Assembly: GCA_000752995.2 (NCBI GenBank)
Contig: LM994635.1
Coordinates: forward strand, 167,673 to 231,672
Origin: Haemophilus massiliensis
GTDB taxonomy: Bacteria; Pseudomonadota; Gammaproteobacteria; Enterobacterales; Pasteurellaceae
Length of the DNA stretch: 64,000 bases
Direction: 5' to 3'
Position 1 is the first letter of the stretch, and every line of letters begins with the position of its first letter. The notes under the pieces were generated by a model that ran no database searches, was not told the DNA's origin, and saw nothing but the letters and a program-made list of their open reading frames with translations. The position numbers were made by a program, and so were the translations under genes. Below are positions 52,949 through 64,000 of the stretch, in pieces.

Positions 52949-52968
52949 TATTCCTCCTAAAGCTTGAT

Positions 52969-53005
52969 TGTCATTACTTTATTGTAATGACATGTATGCC
53001 ATTAC
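52969..53005 (-). promoter_or_regulatory. DinJ-YafQ operator
   Basis: TGTCATTAC-N6-GTAATGACA (52969-52992) is a perfect dyad, and a second overlapping one, GTAATG-A-CAT-GT-ATG-C-CATTAC, runs to 53005. Three GTAATG half sites at the promoter fit autoregulation by the antitoxin RHH. Confidence 0.65.
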
Positions 53006-53089
53006 GTCAAACTATTTTAACCAAAACAGGAAAAACAATAAAATACATCGAAAAACAAATCGAAGATACACGCATCGGCAACTTATCAC

Positions 53090-53370
53090 GAAGTCACAGG
53101 ACTTAATGTTGATTATATTAACGGCTCGACTAACGTCACCATGGCGTCTTATGTGTCAAAGGATAAAAAAGGCGCCGCAAGGAATCGCTATCAATTAATA
53201 CCTTTACAATCCCGTCGGTGCCGGACTGGTCTCAAATCCCTTACGAATGGGTGCTGGCGGAATTAATCAAAGCACAGCCGAAAGATTTTATGCCGGAAAG
53301 CTATGCGGGATATATTAATCCGTATATGTTTGCGGGTGGTAAAATTAAAGATAGTGCGGCGGCGGAATAA
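53090..53370 (+). pseudogene. Unidentified phage gene fragments
   Basis: EVTGLNVDYINGSTNVTMAS and, in another frame, VPDWSQIPYEWVLAELIKAQ to AAAE read as pieces of a larger protein broken by shifts. I cannot name the family. 53371-53610 carries no gene. Confidence 0.35.
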
Positions 53371-53610
53371 AAGTAACGCCCGGGTTCGGGCGTTATTTGC
53401 CACATGATTGAGATGTTTAAAAAATAGGTGGTAGAGTGTGTCGTAGATGTGTCGTAAAAGCCCTAAAGAGAGATAAAAAGATATAAAATCGAATTAATTT
53501 TAGTTAGAGATCGGCTCTGTAATTCATTGATATTAAATTAATCAATAACTCTTATATTACGCCTATTTTACGCCACATTTATATTAACTATTTGATATAA
53601 AACAAATATG

Positions 53611-53684
53611 GTATCACGCTCAGGCACTACAACATAAAACGGTAGGTTTTTTAACTTACCGTTTTTCTTTTGTTATCTATTGTT
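53611..53684 (+). repeat. Second att-like copy with 67-bp repeat, copy 2
   Basis: GCTCAGGCACTACAACA is a third, more diverged version of the tRNA-Leu end. The following hairpin and T run copy 46915-46981. It marks the right boundary of the decayed prophage. Confidence 0.65.
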
Positions 53685-53721
53685 GTTTTTGGGTAAATAT
53701 TGTTATTAAATCGTTTATTTA

Positions 53722-53925
53722 AAAGACAAACTCAGCACTGAAAAAAGCGCCTTCCGTCACACCAGTAAACCCCGCGACATCACCTATTACGCGCCTTGGG
53801 GAAACCTTGCTATGTTTCTCGACACAGGACCTTACGCTGCGGGCTTGATTTATATGGGGAAATTTGGCGGCGATTTGACCGCACTTTCAAATTCGACGAA
53901 GGTTAAATTTGAACAGGGCGAATAA
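53722..53925 (+). pseudogene. Cyclophilin-like fold protein, C-terminal remnant
   Basis: The 67-codon frame has no start. RDITYYAPWGNLAMFLDTGP and GLIYMGKFGGDLTALSN match the end of small cyclophilin-like fold proteins of bacterial chromosomes. The N-terminal part was probably lost at the att junction or by deletion. It contains one USS. Confidence 0.5.
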
Positions 53926-53928
53926 CCA

Positions 53929-54078
53929 AACACGCATTTATCAAATTTTGCTGCGCCACCAACGCTATCGACGTCCGCGTTCCCGAGCAGATTAATCTGC
54001 TGGCGGCACTCTCATTTGACGCACAAAAAATCTCCCAGAAACTAAACAGCGAATTCACCCGATTTAATCTTAATTAAC
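53929..54078 (+). pseudogene. Unidentified gene fragment
   Basis: A start-less frame reads HAFIKFCCATNAIDVRVPEQ and continues to FNLN before a stop. Not recognised. It may be the end of another truncated chromosomal gene. Confidence 0.3.
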
Positions 54079-54514
54079 CCCTCGATTTAACCGATAGCTT
54101 GAACATGTTCACCGAAATAGAACACAGGTGGATAAATGCGGGTGGTTTTGGGCGCAGGTAAGAAGGGGGAGGCGGTGTATTTTCCTGTATTTATGACTTT
54201 TCGCAATGTTTCAATTGAAATGAAAAAAATTTATTGAAATGAACAAGAAATGTATGATTTCTAAAATCTATTTCAGGTTTTGTAAAGAAGTGCAAATCTT
54301 GGCGCCTGAGATTGAATAAAAACTAATTGTCTATAATATGACGGGGATTTTAGCGTAAGTCACCGTGCTATTCTCAATGCCATTATCCCGGTCAAATCAT
54401 CAGTCTTTTAGTGTATCAGATCATCTGGGGAGAAAAGGGGAAAAACCTTATATGTCGGTTTTTCAGAATAAATGTGACATACCTTCGCCTCTATTTTAAC
54501 TAAGGATCTATTTT
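54079..54514 (+). other. Upstream region of the adhesin gene
   Basis: No gene seen. TATAAT at 54332-54337 has TTGAAT 14 bases upstream, a short spacer, so a promoter is possible but not strong. The ATG at 54515 is preceded by AAGGATC. Confidence 0.35.
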
Positions 54515-57500
54515 ATGAATAAAATTTTTAAAGTTATTTGGAATCATGCTACACAAAGCTGGGTTGCGGTTTCAGAATTAGATAAAGCAAAAGGGAAAAC
54601 AAAATCATCTTCAGGTCAGAAAAAAGGTGTTGCGGTGTTGGCGCTTTCCGTTGTGGCAGCAGGCAGCAGCTTAATCGGTGGTGCGGCATTGGCGGCAACG
54701 GCAACAAATCTTGCCGGGGAAGTTAAAAATACCGATATGGAAGTTGCAATTGGTAAGGGATCGCAAGTTGTTAATACATCAAGTGTTTCTACCAGTGATA
54801 GTACTGGGGGGACCACCGCTGGAGGTATGGCAATTGGCTATAACGCGAATACAGTGGGAAGTGGGGTATCCATCGGTTTAGATGCTTTTGCCGGTTCTGA
54901 CTCATTGGCATTTGGTGCAGGTGCAACCGCGAATACAAAAGGTAAAGCCGGCGGAGCTACCGCACCTAGTACTGCGATTGGTAATGGCGCTTATTCAGCA
55001 GGCTAATATGCATTAGCCGTAGGTGCTTATTCTAAAGCGGCAGCGAACAGTTCAATTGCACAGGGGGTGTTGGCTGCAACTTCAAAAGCAGGATCGATAG
55101 CTATTGGTCGCCAATCTGGTGCGAGCACAACTCAGGGGACAAGAACTTTAAGTAACGGCATACAAATTCCAACAGTTGTTGTTAATCAATCGGAAGGACA
55201 TGGCTCTGTTTCTCTGGGGACCCGTAGTCATGCTTATGGCGATTTAGGTGTTGCTATCGGTCAGTCTGCTTCAGTCAGCAATACTTCTGCACTATCGGTA
55301 GCGTTAGGAGCTAAATCGGTGGCAGAAGCATTTAATAATGAACAGTCTTCCACCAATGTAACCTTTTTAAATGCCTCAGGAGCGAATGAAACCAAGGAAT
55401 ATGCCGGTACTTATAAAGCAGTAACCATACCGACTACCGATTCTGATCAATTAATGACAGCAAGCAAGGCGAATGGTACCAGCGTATTGGCTATCGGTAC
55501 TAACGGTTCTGAACGCCAGATTCAATATGTAGCGGCAGGTCGCGTTACTGAAAATTCTACCGATGCAATCAACGGTTCACAGCTATACCATGTATTAAAG
55601 AACGTGGGCTTTAATGTACATAACTCAAGTGATAGTTCTGTTGCCCGTATTAATAATGATTCCCATATACAATTTAAAGACGGTAATTTAACCGAAGTAG
55701 TGGCTGAAGCGAAAGACAGCGGCGTTAATGCAACGGTAACCGTAAATGTTAAACAAGGCAGTTTTAATACCACCACTGATGGTACTGTCGCCGCCAACAC
55801 TACACAAACCGGTGTGGCGACCGTTGCTGATGTGGCGAAAGCGGTACAAGCTGCGGGTTGGTATGCGACTTCTAACAAAACAGGAACAGGGACTAATACC
55901 GGCTCAAGTAAAGAATTGGTTAATCCGGGCGAAACCGTGACCTTTATTGCCGGGGATAATATTAATATCACGCAAAGTGGCAATAATTTTACTATCTCTT
56001 CAACAGCAACGAGCGGAAATGCTACCAGCGTGCATTACTATAGTGTAAATGATAATAGCACACAGCAAGACAACTACAAGAATGACGGTGCTACGGGCGT
56101 TAATGCCTTAGCTGCCGGTGTTGCTGCTAAAGCCAGCGCTGAAAATGCAACGGCTATTGGGGTTAACTCAACTGCATCCGGTAAAGGTAGTGTTTCCATT
56201 GGTAATCAATCTAAAGCAACCGCGCTAAGAACAGTTGCAATTGGTGAATCGGCAAATGCCACAATGAATGATGATATTGCGGTTGGTTATAATGCAAAAA
56301 CCAATGCGAACAACTCAGCCAATACAGACAGTAAAGGCGGCGCATTGGCATTCGGTATTCATACTAATGCCGATGGCGATAATGCAGTTGCGATTGGTAA
56401 TCAAGCTAATGCAACGGGAAATTCTTCTATTGCACTTGCCGGTAGCAGCAACGGTACCGGTGCGGTAAATATCGGTTATCAAGGCGCAGCGACCGGAAAC
56501 AGTACGGTAAGCATGGGTTATTATGCTAAAGCTAGTGCGGATTATGCAACGGCGGTTGGTAGTCAGGCAAAAGCCAGCGGTATTCAGTCAGCAGCGCTGG
56601 GTGCAAATGCTAATGCTTCGGCGAATTATTCCTCAGCATTGGGCGGCAGTGCCAATGCTTCTGCAAATTATTCATCAGCTGTGGGTAGTAATTCAAATGC
56701 AAGCGGTGATTATTCTTTTGCCGGTGGCTATCATGCGAATGCAAGCAATGAAAGCACAATTGCGCTGGGTAATCAGGCAAATGCAAGTGGGGAAAGCGCC
56801 ATTGCGCAAGGTTATAATGCCAGTGCGAGCAACGAGAGTAGTATTGCTATTGGTACGGAGGCAAGCGTTTCGGGAACACAGTCTATTGCTATTGGTAGCA
56901 GCAACAATGTATCCGGCAATAATACCAGTGTGCTGGGTAACAACGTAAATGCAACGACTTCTGATTCGGTTATTTTAGGTAATGCTTCCCAAGGTGATGC
57001 TTCTGTGGTCGGCTGTGCTACGGCAACAGTAAATAATATTACTTATGGTGGATTTGCCGGTAGCAGCGTGGATTCCGGCGAATATGTTAGTGTCGGTGCT
57101 AAAGGCGATGAACGCAAAATCATCAATGTCGCGGCAGGTAATATCACATCAGATTCTACCGAAGCAATTAACGGTTCACAGCTGTATATTGTTGCGAATA
57201 ATTTGACGGATTATGTGAATAAAGGCTATTTCACTTCGCAAGCTAATGGAAATACCACTTCCGAATTAAAAACCTATCGTTCCGGTGTAGTGAATTATGT
57301 AAACGGCACCAATACCGTTGCCACTATCAGCGGTGCGGATAATGCAACGAATATTTCATTCCATGCAAATAGTTCTGTGGTTGCCGCCGGTAATGGTACA
57401 ACCGTGACGAACTCAACAGCATCAGGCGATAACGGTACAACCGTAACCACTTACACAGTAAATGCAAACGTAGCGGATGTTGTAGCAGGAACTAACGTAA

Positions 57501-60500
57501 ATGTTGCTAACAATAACGGTACTTATACTGTTAATGCTTATAACACAACGGTGAATTCAACTACTGATTTAGTAAATGTAACCAGTAATTTTAATTCAAC
57601 AGCCAATACTACCAACTATTCAATTGATTTATCGGATAGTGCGAAAACCGCGATTGATCGTGCGAATAACGGTACTTTCGGCTTAAGTTCTGATGACGGA
57701 ACGAATATTACTAAAACGTTAAATAACACGTTAAAAGTCGCTGGCGACAGCGCTTATATTACAACGGCTACAACTAATGAAGGTGTTAAAGTTAATTTTA
57801 ATGAAACTAAATTAAATCAAACGATAAACGCGTTAGCCAATAATACGCAGGCTTCCGTCTCTTCGGATGGCACAATTACTGTTACGACAAGTAATAATAC
57901 AAATGGTACGACAAACTATAATTTAAGTGTTGCCACCACGGACATTACTACGAACGGTAACGGTACGGTAAATGCGACTAATGGTACCAATTTAGTCAAC
58001 GGTACGACGGTTATTAATGCGATTAATAATGCGAGTTGGAATTTAACTACAACAGCTTCTAGTGGCAATGTATCAGGGAATTCTACTGAACAGGTTAAGG
58101 CTGGTGAAACCGTTACTTTCGATGCGGGTAAAAATATTAATATTACGCAGACAGGACAGAATATCAGCATTGCTACTGCGGATAATGTATCGTTCAACAA
58201 TGTTACTATCGGTAATGTAACGATTGATAAGGACAAGGGTATCAATGCAGGTAATATGACTATTACTAATGTATCCAACGGTACCAATGCAACGGATGCG
58301 GTGAATCTGAGCCAGTTAAATGCAACCAAAACCGAAGTGACTTCAACCAACAATACTGTTAATGTCACTAATTCGACCGGTACAAATGGTCAGACAATTT
58401 ATAATGTTGAAGTTAATACCGACAACACGACAATTAAACCAAATTCTACGACCGGCGCGCTGGAAGTGGTCACCGGTAATACGACAACCAATAGTAACGG
58501 TACTGCCACAGTAGCGAATGGCAGCAACTCAAGCCGTGTGGCAACAGTCGGTGATATTGTTAACACTATTAATAATGTGTCTTGGAATATTACTTCCGGT
58601 ACTAATGGTACAGGTACTCAAGCAGGTACTAAATCCGAGGAACAGGTCAAAGCCGGTGAAATGGTTACCTTGTTAGCCGGAGATAATATGGTGATCAAGC
58701 AAGACGGACAGAATTTCACTTACTCTGTCAGTGCGACGCCGACATTTACCAACGTGACCGTTAACGACACCTTAACCGTTGGACCGGTAAGTATTAACTC
58801 AACTGGTATCAATGCGGGCAATACGACGATCACTAATGTATCCAACGGCACCAATGCAACGGATGCGGTAAATTTGAGTCAGTTAAATGCAACCAAAACT
58901 GAAGTGACTTCAAATAATAATACTGTCAATGTTACCAGTTCGATCGGTGATAAGGGGCAGACAATTTATAATGTTGAAGTGCTGACGGATGGAACAACTA
59001 TTAATAGCAACAGCACAACCGGCAAACTGGAAGTGGTCACCGGTAATACGACAACCAATAGTAACGGTACTGCTGCGGTAGCGAATGGCAGCAACTCAAG
59101 CAGTGTGGCAACAGTCGGTGATATTGTTAACACTATTAACAATGTGTCTTGGAAGCTGGGCGATAACAGCGGCACTAAAGTCGATGATGTAAAAGCCGGC
59201 GATCAGGTAAACTTTGTTAACGGCACCAATACCGTGGCGAATGTGACTGTTACCGAAAACGGCACAGTCTCCAATGTGTCTTATAGTGTGAATGTGGATA
59301 ATTCCACTATTAAAACCGACGGTGATAAAATTGTTGCCAATACCACTAATTTAACGGTAAACGATAACGGTACAGTAAAAGTCGATGATAACGGAAACGG
59401 TTCCAATCTGGTGAATGCCACTACCGTTACCAATGCGATTAACAACGCCTCCTTTGTGGCGACAATCGGTACCGATAACACTGACTTTACTGATCAAGAC
59501 GGTAAATCTGAATATAAAGTGAAAGCCGGCGAAACGCTGAAATTCCAAGCAGGTAAAAACCTGAAAGTGAAACAGGAAAACGGCACCTTTACTTATGCCA
59601 CAGCGGATGATGTGAGCTTTAACAGTGTGAAAGTGGGCAATGTAACGATTAACTCCACTACCGGTATTGATGCGGGTAACACTACGATTACGAACGTGAC
59701 GGCAGGAACTAATGCAACGGATGCGGTGAATGTCAGCCAGTTAAATTCTTCGGTGGCGGCATCGAAAGAAGAAGTGACTTCAAACAATAAATCCGTGACG
59801 GTGAATGTAACACAAAACGCAACGACCGGTGCTAATGTGTATGATTTAGCGGTTAATACCGACGGTAAAACAATTAATACCAATAGTTCTACCGGCGTGC
59901 TGGAAGTTGTGAGCGGTAATACCACCACCAATAACAACGGTACGGCGAAAGTGGCGGACGGTAGCAATATTACGGACGTAGCGACAATCGGCGATATTGT
60001 TAACACCATTAACAATGTGTCTTGGAATACCGTTGCGGGTAAAGTTGACGGTACTAACGGCGAGGTTGAAGGCAATGCCACTGCCAAAGTGAAAGCCGGT
60101 GAAACCGTGACTTACAACGCAGGTAAAAATATCAAGATTGTACAAAACGGTACGACATTTAATCTTTCTACCACTGATGACGTGAACTTTAACAGCGTTA
60201 AAGTCGGTAATGTCACCATTAATTCTACCGGTATTGATGCGGGTAATACGCAAATTACTAATGTAACGGCGGGTACCAACGGCACGGATGCGGTGAATCT
60301 GGATCAGTTAAATAAATCCGTGGCGGCATCGAAAGAAGAAGTGACCTCAAAAGATAAATCCGTGACAGTCAATGTGTCACAAAACACCACAACTGGTGCG
60401 AATATTTATGATTTAGCGGTCAACACCGACGGTACAACCATTAACACTAACAGCACCACTGGCAAATTGGAAGTAATCACCGGCGGTTCGCAAGTCAATG

Positions 60501-62851
60501 CCAATGGTACGGCAGCAGCGAAAAGCGGTGATGAAAATAAAGTGGCGACTGTGGGCGATATTGTCAATACGGTGAATAATGTGTCCTGGAATCTGACAAC
60601 CTCAAAATCTGATGGTAATGTAACAGGTACAACGGAGGAACAGATTAAAGCCGGTGAAGTGGTGACGATTGATGCGGGTAAAAATATTAATGTAACCCAG
60701 TCTGCGAATAAGATTTCTATCGCGACGAATATGAACTCCACATTTGACAGCGTTAAAGTCGGCAATGTAACCATTAATTCTACCGGCATTAATGCGGGCG
60801 ATACGCAAATCACTAATGTTAAAGCCGGCACCAATGGTACGGATGCGGTGAATTTGAATCAGTTGAATTCATCGGTTGCGGCGGCGAAAACCGAAGTAAC
60901 CTCTAAAGATCAAACTGTAAACATCACCAATTCTACCGGTGCCAACGGTCAAACTATTTACGATTTATCGGTGAAAACCGGATCGTTTAATAATACGACC
61001 AACGGGTCTTTAGTGGCGGGCAATGACGGTTTCGCGACAGTTACCGATATTATCAATGCAGTGAATAGCGGTTATTGGAAAGTTGGTAACAATGCCGGTA
61101 CTGAAACCGCACAGATTAAATTCGGCGATCAGGTGAACTTTGTCAACGGTGTCGGTACAAAATCCAATGTCAGCGGTGCAAATGTGAGCTTTGATGTGAA
61201 TTTAGTCTCCGGTGATAAATCTGTCAGCGTCACCAATAATACCGACGGTTCCGTGAACTTAAGCGTGAATACCACTAATGTGAAGAATGCCTTAGCCGGT
61301 AATGTCACTACGAATCCGAACGGTACGGTGAAAGTGGCGGACAACACTGACGGTTCCAACTTTGTTAATGCAACCAATGTGGTTAATGCGATTAACAATT
61401 CCGGTTGGATCACCAATTCGACCACTGCAACCGGCGGTGCAAACGAAACCGTGATTAATCCGGGTAAAGCGGTGAATTTTGAAGCAGGCGACAATATGCA
61501 AGTCACCCAAAGCGTTGATGCCAACGGCAATGTGACTTATACCTATGCGACAAAAGAAAACGTCACCTTTAAGAATTTAAATGTGACCGGCGATACCAAA
61601 GTGAATAACTTTAGCGTCGCGGCTAATTCGACCGTGGATATGGGCGGCAACCAAATCACCAATGTATCTGCCGGCACGAATGGCACCGATGCGGTGAATG
61701 TGGATCAGCTGAAAGAAAACATTACCAATATTAACAATAATATCGCCAATGCGACGGAATCGGTGAAATGGAAACTGACCGGCAATAATGACGATGCCAA
61801 CGCGACCACCGTCGGCAATCAAACTGTCAGCTTTAATAACGGCACAGGTACTGTTGCGGTAGTGAACGGTACGAACGTGACTTATAACGTGGATACCGGC
61901 AATATCACCACCAATTCCACCACAGGCGTGGCATCCGGTGATATTACACCGAACAAGATTGCTACTACCGGCGATGTGATCAACGCGATTAACAACAGCG
62001 GCTGGAGAACAACCAATACCGATGGTAGTACTTCGCTGATTAATCCGGGCGACAGCGTGAATTATGTGAACGGTAAAGGCACTGCGGCAAACGTGACTAC
62101 CAAAGACGGCGTAACAACGGTTTCTTATGACGTTAAAACGACGAATCTGACCGTTAACGACAATGGCACTGTAGCGGCGCCGACCGATGGTTCAAGCGTA
62201 GTGAATGCGACGACTGTCGCCAATACGGTGAACAATGTCAGCTGGAATTTGAATTCGACCAAAGTTGAAGGCAGCAGCGGTAAAGTAACTGAAAGCAGCG
62301 ATACTAAAGCAGCGAAAGTTAAAGCCGGTAATACAGTGAATATTAATGCCGGTAACAATATTGAGATCACTCGCAAAGGCAACGATGTGGCAATTGCGAC
62401 CTCAATGAACCCGACATTTGATACGGTTAAAATCGGCAGCGGCGATAATGCAACAACGATCTCATCTGACAAGAGCGGTATCAGCATTGCCGGTAATAAC
62501 GGTGAAGCGCGTCAAATCCATAACGTGAAAGGCGGCACGGCAGACACCGACGCGGTGAACGTCAGCCAGCTGAAACAAAGCATGGGCGATGTGTATAATC
62601 GGATCAACCGTAATAATAAAGATCTGCGCGCAGGTATCGCCGGTGCCAATGCCGCAGCAGGTTTACCGCAGGTCTATATTCCGGGTAAATCCATGGTGGC
62701 GGCGTCGGCAGGTACCTTCAAAGGTCAAAGCGCTGTGGCGGTGGGCTATTCCCGCGCCAGCGACAACGGCAAAGTTATCCTGAAATTACAGGGTAATGCC
62801 AATACGCAAGGCGATGTGGGCGGTTCCGTCGGTGTGGGTTATCAATGGTAA
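54515..62851 (+). pseudogene. Giant trimeric autotransporter adhesin, interrupted by one in-frame TAA
   Basis: Read through, the frame has 2,778 codons plus stop. The N-terminus MNKIFKVIWNHATQSWVAVS is an extended signal peptide region (ESPR) followed by a long hydrophobic core ending AALA. A YadA-type head with A-IG repeats runs to about 57000, then a neck (INGSQLYIV), a very long stalk with repeated NVSQLN-type necks, and a C-terminal YadA anchor (AGIAGANAAAGLPQVYIPGK to VGVGYQW). TAA at 55004-55006 replaces codon 164 (GAYSAG-stop-YALAVGAYS) with the frame unbroken on both sides. The part after the stop has no usual start. Unless read through or a sequencing error, no anchored adhesin is made. 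Confidence 0.85.
58460..59152 (+). repeat. 567-bp-period direct repeats in the adhesin stalk
   Basis: 58460-58585 and 59027-59152 are nearly identical and lie exactly 189 codons apart. Related versions of the VATVGDIVNTINNVSW module recur near 59985 and 60545. Such repeats allow length change by recombination. Confidence 0.7.
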
Positions 62852-62868
62852 TCCTAATCTAGCCTGAT

Positions 62869-62914
62869 AAAGTGCGGTTAAAATTCTTTGTGTTTTTTAA
62901 CCGCACTTTTTTTT
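62869..62914 (+). terminator. Adhesin terminator from inverted USS
   Basis: AAAGTGCGGTTAAAA and its exact complement form a 15-bp stem with an 11-base loop, followed by more T. Confidence 0.85.
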
Positions 62915-63028
62915 ATCGGTTAGGTTTTCTTGAATCTCCCTGAACTTTTTGGGTATTTCCCCTTCCCCCTCTTTAGGAAAGAGGAGGAATTGTCATGGGA
63001 GAATCAAAAGCGGAATGGCGGGATAGCG

Positions 63029-63778
63029 TTAAAATATTTTTTCTTTCCAATAGCCGAGCCATTCTTTCAGTGCTTGCATATTGGCTGGCATGGCGCTTGC
63101 TTGCGGGATAAAGTGCATTAGGTTGAGCGGGTAATAATCCGGCGTGACGCCCTCGCCGACACTTGCCGGTAAGACCTCGAAGCCTTGTTTTTCAAACAGC
63201 AGTTTTGCGCGCTGCATATGCCATTGATTGGTCACCAAAATAATGCGGCGAATGTTTTCTTTTACCAGTATATCATGGGTAAAACGGGCGTTTTCCGCAG
63301 TGGTGTGCGATTGCTTTTCTTGCCATTGGGTCGGGGTTTGAAAGAAAGTTTGCAGTTCGTTCGCCATAATTTTGGCTTCTGAATTGCCGTTCGGGTTGCC
63401 GCCACTGATTAAAATCGGTAACCGGGTTTGATGATATAAATAAGCGGCGTAGCGTAAGCGTTCCAACGGAATCGGCGGAACCGCAAGGGTGCCGAACAGT
63501 TCTTTGCTGTCGCGCAGTCCGCCGCCCAGTACCACGATAGCCTGCGCGGTTTTGTAATCGTCAAGCGTCAGGTTATCTGCAATCAGCAGGCTGTTTTGCA
63601 GCTTTTGCGCGGTGTAGGGAATGCTGAAAATGTATAAAATCAGGATACCGAACAGGCTACAGGCGTAACTGAGTTTTTTATAGTCCAGATAGCCAAACAG
63701 CACCGCCAGCAGCCATAAAAGTAAAACGTTAAACGGCGGAAGAACTAAGGCGGTAAGAAATTTTGTCAGTGCATACAT
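63029..63778 (-). CDS. elyC: ElyC/YdcF-family inner membrane protein (DUF218)
   Basis: The 249-residue protein has two N-terminal membrane helices and a DUF218 domain with AIVVLGGGLRDS, RYAAYLYHQTRLPILISGG and VTNQWHMQRAKLLFEKQGF. E. coli ElyC supports envelope and peptidoglycan synthesis. Start at 63778 has AAGG nearby and avoids a weak 16-codon extension. The elyC label, rather than another DUF218 paralogue, is moderately sure. Confidence 0.75.
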   Translation of the reverse strand: MYALTKFLTALVLPPFNVLLLWLLAVLFGYLDYKKLSYACSLFGILILYIFSIPYTAQKLQNSLLIADNLTLDDYKTAQAIVVLGGGLRDSKELFGTLAVPPIPLERLRYAAYLYHQTRLPILISGGNPNGNSEAKIMANELQTFFQTPTQWQEKQSHTTAENARFTHDILVKENIRRIILVTNQWHMQRAKLLFEKQGFEVLPASVGEGVTPDYYPLNLMHFIPQASAMPANMQALKEWLGYWKEKIF

Positions 63779-63889
63779 AGGGTTATACCTTGTCGATAAA
63801 GAACTATCGGAATAGTCCGTTGTCAAACTAAAAGTTGTGAATATTAGGGCGCAAGCATAAAGCGCTTATAATATTTTGTAAAGATGCTT

Positions 63890-63910
63890 AAGCATACGAA
63901 CGTTATGCTT
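63890..63910. promoter_or_regulatory. AAGCATA inverted repeat upstream of the last gene
   Basis: AAGCATA-N7-TATGCTT forms a dyad; another AAGCATA lies at about 63853. It sits in the 186-bp region between elyC and the next gene and may be an operator. Confidence 0.35.
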
Positions 63911-63964
63911 TAAAATGCCCTCCTTTGGCACAAGCCTTCTATTAGAGAGTAAACGGGTTGAAAA

Positions 63965-64000
63965 ATGAATGACGTATTAGTTTCCCTCAAGCAGGAATTG
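63965..64000 (+). CDS. Start of an unidentified gene, cut by the window edge
   Basis: ATG at 63965 opens MNDVLVSLKQEL to the last base. Too short to identify. There is only a weak purine-rich site (AGAGAG) farther upstream. Confidence 0.4.
   Translation, partial: MNDVLVSLKQEL

Noticed and set aside
52968..53198. 76-codon ORF beginning in the dinJ operator
   Set aside because: It starts within the operator, has no SD and no family pattern.
55522..62487. Many minus-strand open frames in the adhesin gene
   Set aside because: They are shadows of Asn/Thr-rich repeats and show only Val/Leu/Thr low complexity.
55067..62851. Adhesin as an independent gene starting after the stop
   Set aside because: It would begin within the head domain on TTG without SD or signal peptide and could not be exported. 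It is the rest of the interrupted gene.

Overview
The window comes from a Pasteurellaceae chromosome. The 9-bp DNA uptake core AAGTGCGGT, the Haemophilus/Aggregatibacter/Pasteurella (Hin-type) version, recurs throughout on both strands and is often paired as inverted copies that act as terminators. Gene families and local order (fumC-holC-valS, lptFG-pepA, ybaB-recR) also fit this family. The species cannot be named from the sequence alone.

Layout. 1-7.6 kb is housekeeping: the end of rimK, ycfP, fumC, holC, a GNAT enzyme and valS. 7.6-15.9 kb is a respiratory nitrate reductase operon narGHJI-narK behind FNR-like and NarL/NarP-like sites. 16-20 kb holds tRNA-Leu(CAA), lptFG and pepA. 20-26.9 kb is a molybdenum locus: a MolABC-type ABC importer with a linked methyltransferase, a frameshifted small membrane gene, a TonB-dependent receptor and a di-Mop molbindin. 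Three ModE-like boxes precede these units; the third overlies a near-consensus promoter that appears to drive a short terminator-ended RNA. Nitrate reductase needs a molybdenum cofactor, so the two loci are functionally linked. 27-30.6 kb is recR, ybaB, topB, secG and tRNA-Leu(GAG).

30.6-46.9 kb is a mobile island in tRNA-Leu(GAG). It encodes a P4-type integrase, a P4-alpha-like replication ATPase, Rha and AlpA regulators, Icd/Ash-type reading frames and a complete HK97-type head and packaging set (small and large terminase, HNH, portal, protease, capsid, connector, head closure, gp10-like and a gpU-like tail terminator). It has no tail tube, tape measure, fibre or lysis genes. This is the architecture of a capsid-forming phage-inducible chromosomal island (cf-PICI), a satellite that makes its own heads and takes tails from a helper phage. 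Beyond the genes I see two C4-type antisense RNA modules with different target sequences, an array of palindromes between HNH and terS that could be the packaging site, two clusters of P4-type GGTGAACAG iterons, a tandem CGTAGCT element upstream of two island operons, and integrase arm-site repeats at both ends.

46.9-53.7 kb is a second, decayed prophage bounded by att-like copies: a broken integrase, hicA remnant with intact hicB, remnants of lambda-type tail genes, two lipoproteins and a DinJ-YafQ toxin-antitoxin pair. 53.7-54.1 kb contains truncated chromosomal genes. 54.5-62.9 kb is a giant trimeric autotransporter adhesin (about 2,778 codons), extremely rich in N-X-S/T sequons and interrupted by one in-frame TAA at codon 164. 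The window ends with an ElyC/YdcF-type gene and the first codons of another gene.
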